A DNA stretch of 64,000 nucleotides, taken from the NCBI GenBank assembly GCA_012270485.1, contig JAAXIF010000064.1:1-64000 (forward strand). Reading direction: 5' to 3'. A program made the position numbers and the translations under genes. How positions within the stretch are numbered: the stretch's first letter is position 1; every line of letters begins with the position of its first letter. The notes beneath the pieces were generated by a model. It saw only the letters and a list, made by a program, of their open reading frames with translations. It made no database searches and was not told the origin of the DNA. This document shows positions 63,899-64,000 of the stretch, one piece after another. This DNA comes from Sphingobacteriales bacterium (GTDB taxonomy: Bacteria; Bacteroidota; Bacteroidia; Chitinophagales; Chitinophagaceae).

Positions 63899-64000
63899 TT
63901 ATTGATCACTGAATTGTTCTGTATTCTCATCTGCTATTGCGACTGATTCCGTTACTGACTTTGGTTTGGTACGTTCAGATAAAACTGCGAATAAGTAGTA
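63899..64000 (-). CDS. RND efflux permease, C-terminal end (cut by window edge)
   Basis: On the minus strand the last 33 codons of an open frame enter from the window edge: YYLFAVLSERTKPKSV and on to EQFSDQ then TAA (stop at 63899-63901). The last-helix-and-tail pattern suits an HAE1-type RND transporter, and the TolC-type gene 13 bp downstream supports this. The rest lies outside the window. Confidence 0.6.
   Translation of the reverse strand, partial: YYLFAVLSERTKPKSVTESVAIADENTEQFSDQ

Overview
The window looks like chromosomal DNA of a Bacteroidota bacterium, most likely family Chitinophagaceae (Sediminibacterium-like; inferred, not proven). The support is AT-rich sequence, SusC/SusD pairs, TonB receptors with carboxypeptidase-regulatory-like N-termini, many secreted hydrolases with signal peptides ending in AQ, TAnnTTTG-type promoter elements and DUF6090/DUF417/LytTR gene types typical of that group.

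Layout. 0-0.3 kb: tRNA-Gln(TTG) with its terminator. 0.3-12.7 kb: an accessory stretch flanked by imperfect direct repeats (about 285-460 and 12423-12598) that share an identical 50-bp core holding a 10-7-10 palindrome. It carries a broken Crp-type regulator, a secreted double-HExxH protein with a DUF6090-like partner, a DinB-like protein, a membrane LytTR regulator, a TonB receptor, an ENPP-type phosphodiesterase, then about 1.5 kb of gene remnants and repeats.

12.7-43.6 kb: the centrepiece, an 18-gene co-oriented (minus strand) polysaccharide utilization locus for sialylated, fucosylated, sulfated host-type glycans (mucin O-glycans or complex N-glycans), with a divergent GntR/FCD regulator. 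In transcription order: susC, susD, sialic acid lyase, NanM mutarotase, MFS transporter, GH33 sialidase, N-acylglucosamine 2-epimerase, M60-like lipoprotein peptidase, GH109 alpha-N-acetylgalactosaminidase, APH-family kinase (frameshifted), sialate O-acetylesterase, two GH29 fucosidases, a NagB-PIG-L fusion, a sulfatase, GH20, GH2 and an SGNH-GH20 fusion. Outside the cytoplasm the set could open the mucin backbone and remove O-acetyl, sulfate, fucose, sialic acid, galactose, GlcNAc and GalNAc. Inside, sialic acid would go to ManNAc, GlcNAc, GlcNAc-6-P, GlcN-6-P and fructose-6-P. No nagA and no classical GlcNAc kinase are present, so the PIG-L domain and the APH-family kinase are candidates for those steps.

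43.7-50.9 kb: two minus-strand operons of redox/electrophile-stress type genes (extradiol dioxygenase-like, DsbA-like, SnoaL-like; and NAD(P)-binding, YceI, SDR, DoxX, NAD(P)-binding, DUF417/RclC-like), next to a Crp/Fnr regulator gene. Both operons start from matching promoter modules with an exact TTGATnnnnATCAA box 46-47 bp upstream of an identical TAGCTTTG element.

51-55.8 kb: MITE-like and tandem repeats, an orphan protein, NamZ-type muramidase, DUF4256, an NTF2-like secreted protein and a GNAT acetyltransferase. 55.9-60.3 kb: nucleotide-sugar genes (DegT aminotransferase, Ugd, UDP-glucuronate decarboxylase, RfbD) interrupted by heptamer-based inverted repeats. 60.4-64 kb: waaA (Kdo transferase), a conserved hypothetical gene, and a TolC-type outer-membrane lipoprotein preceded by the 3' end of an RND pump gene cut by the window edge.
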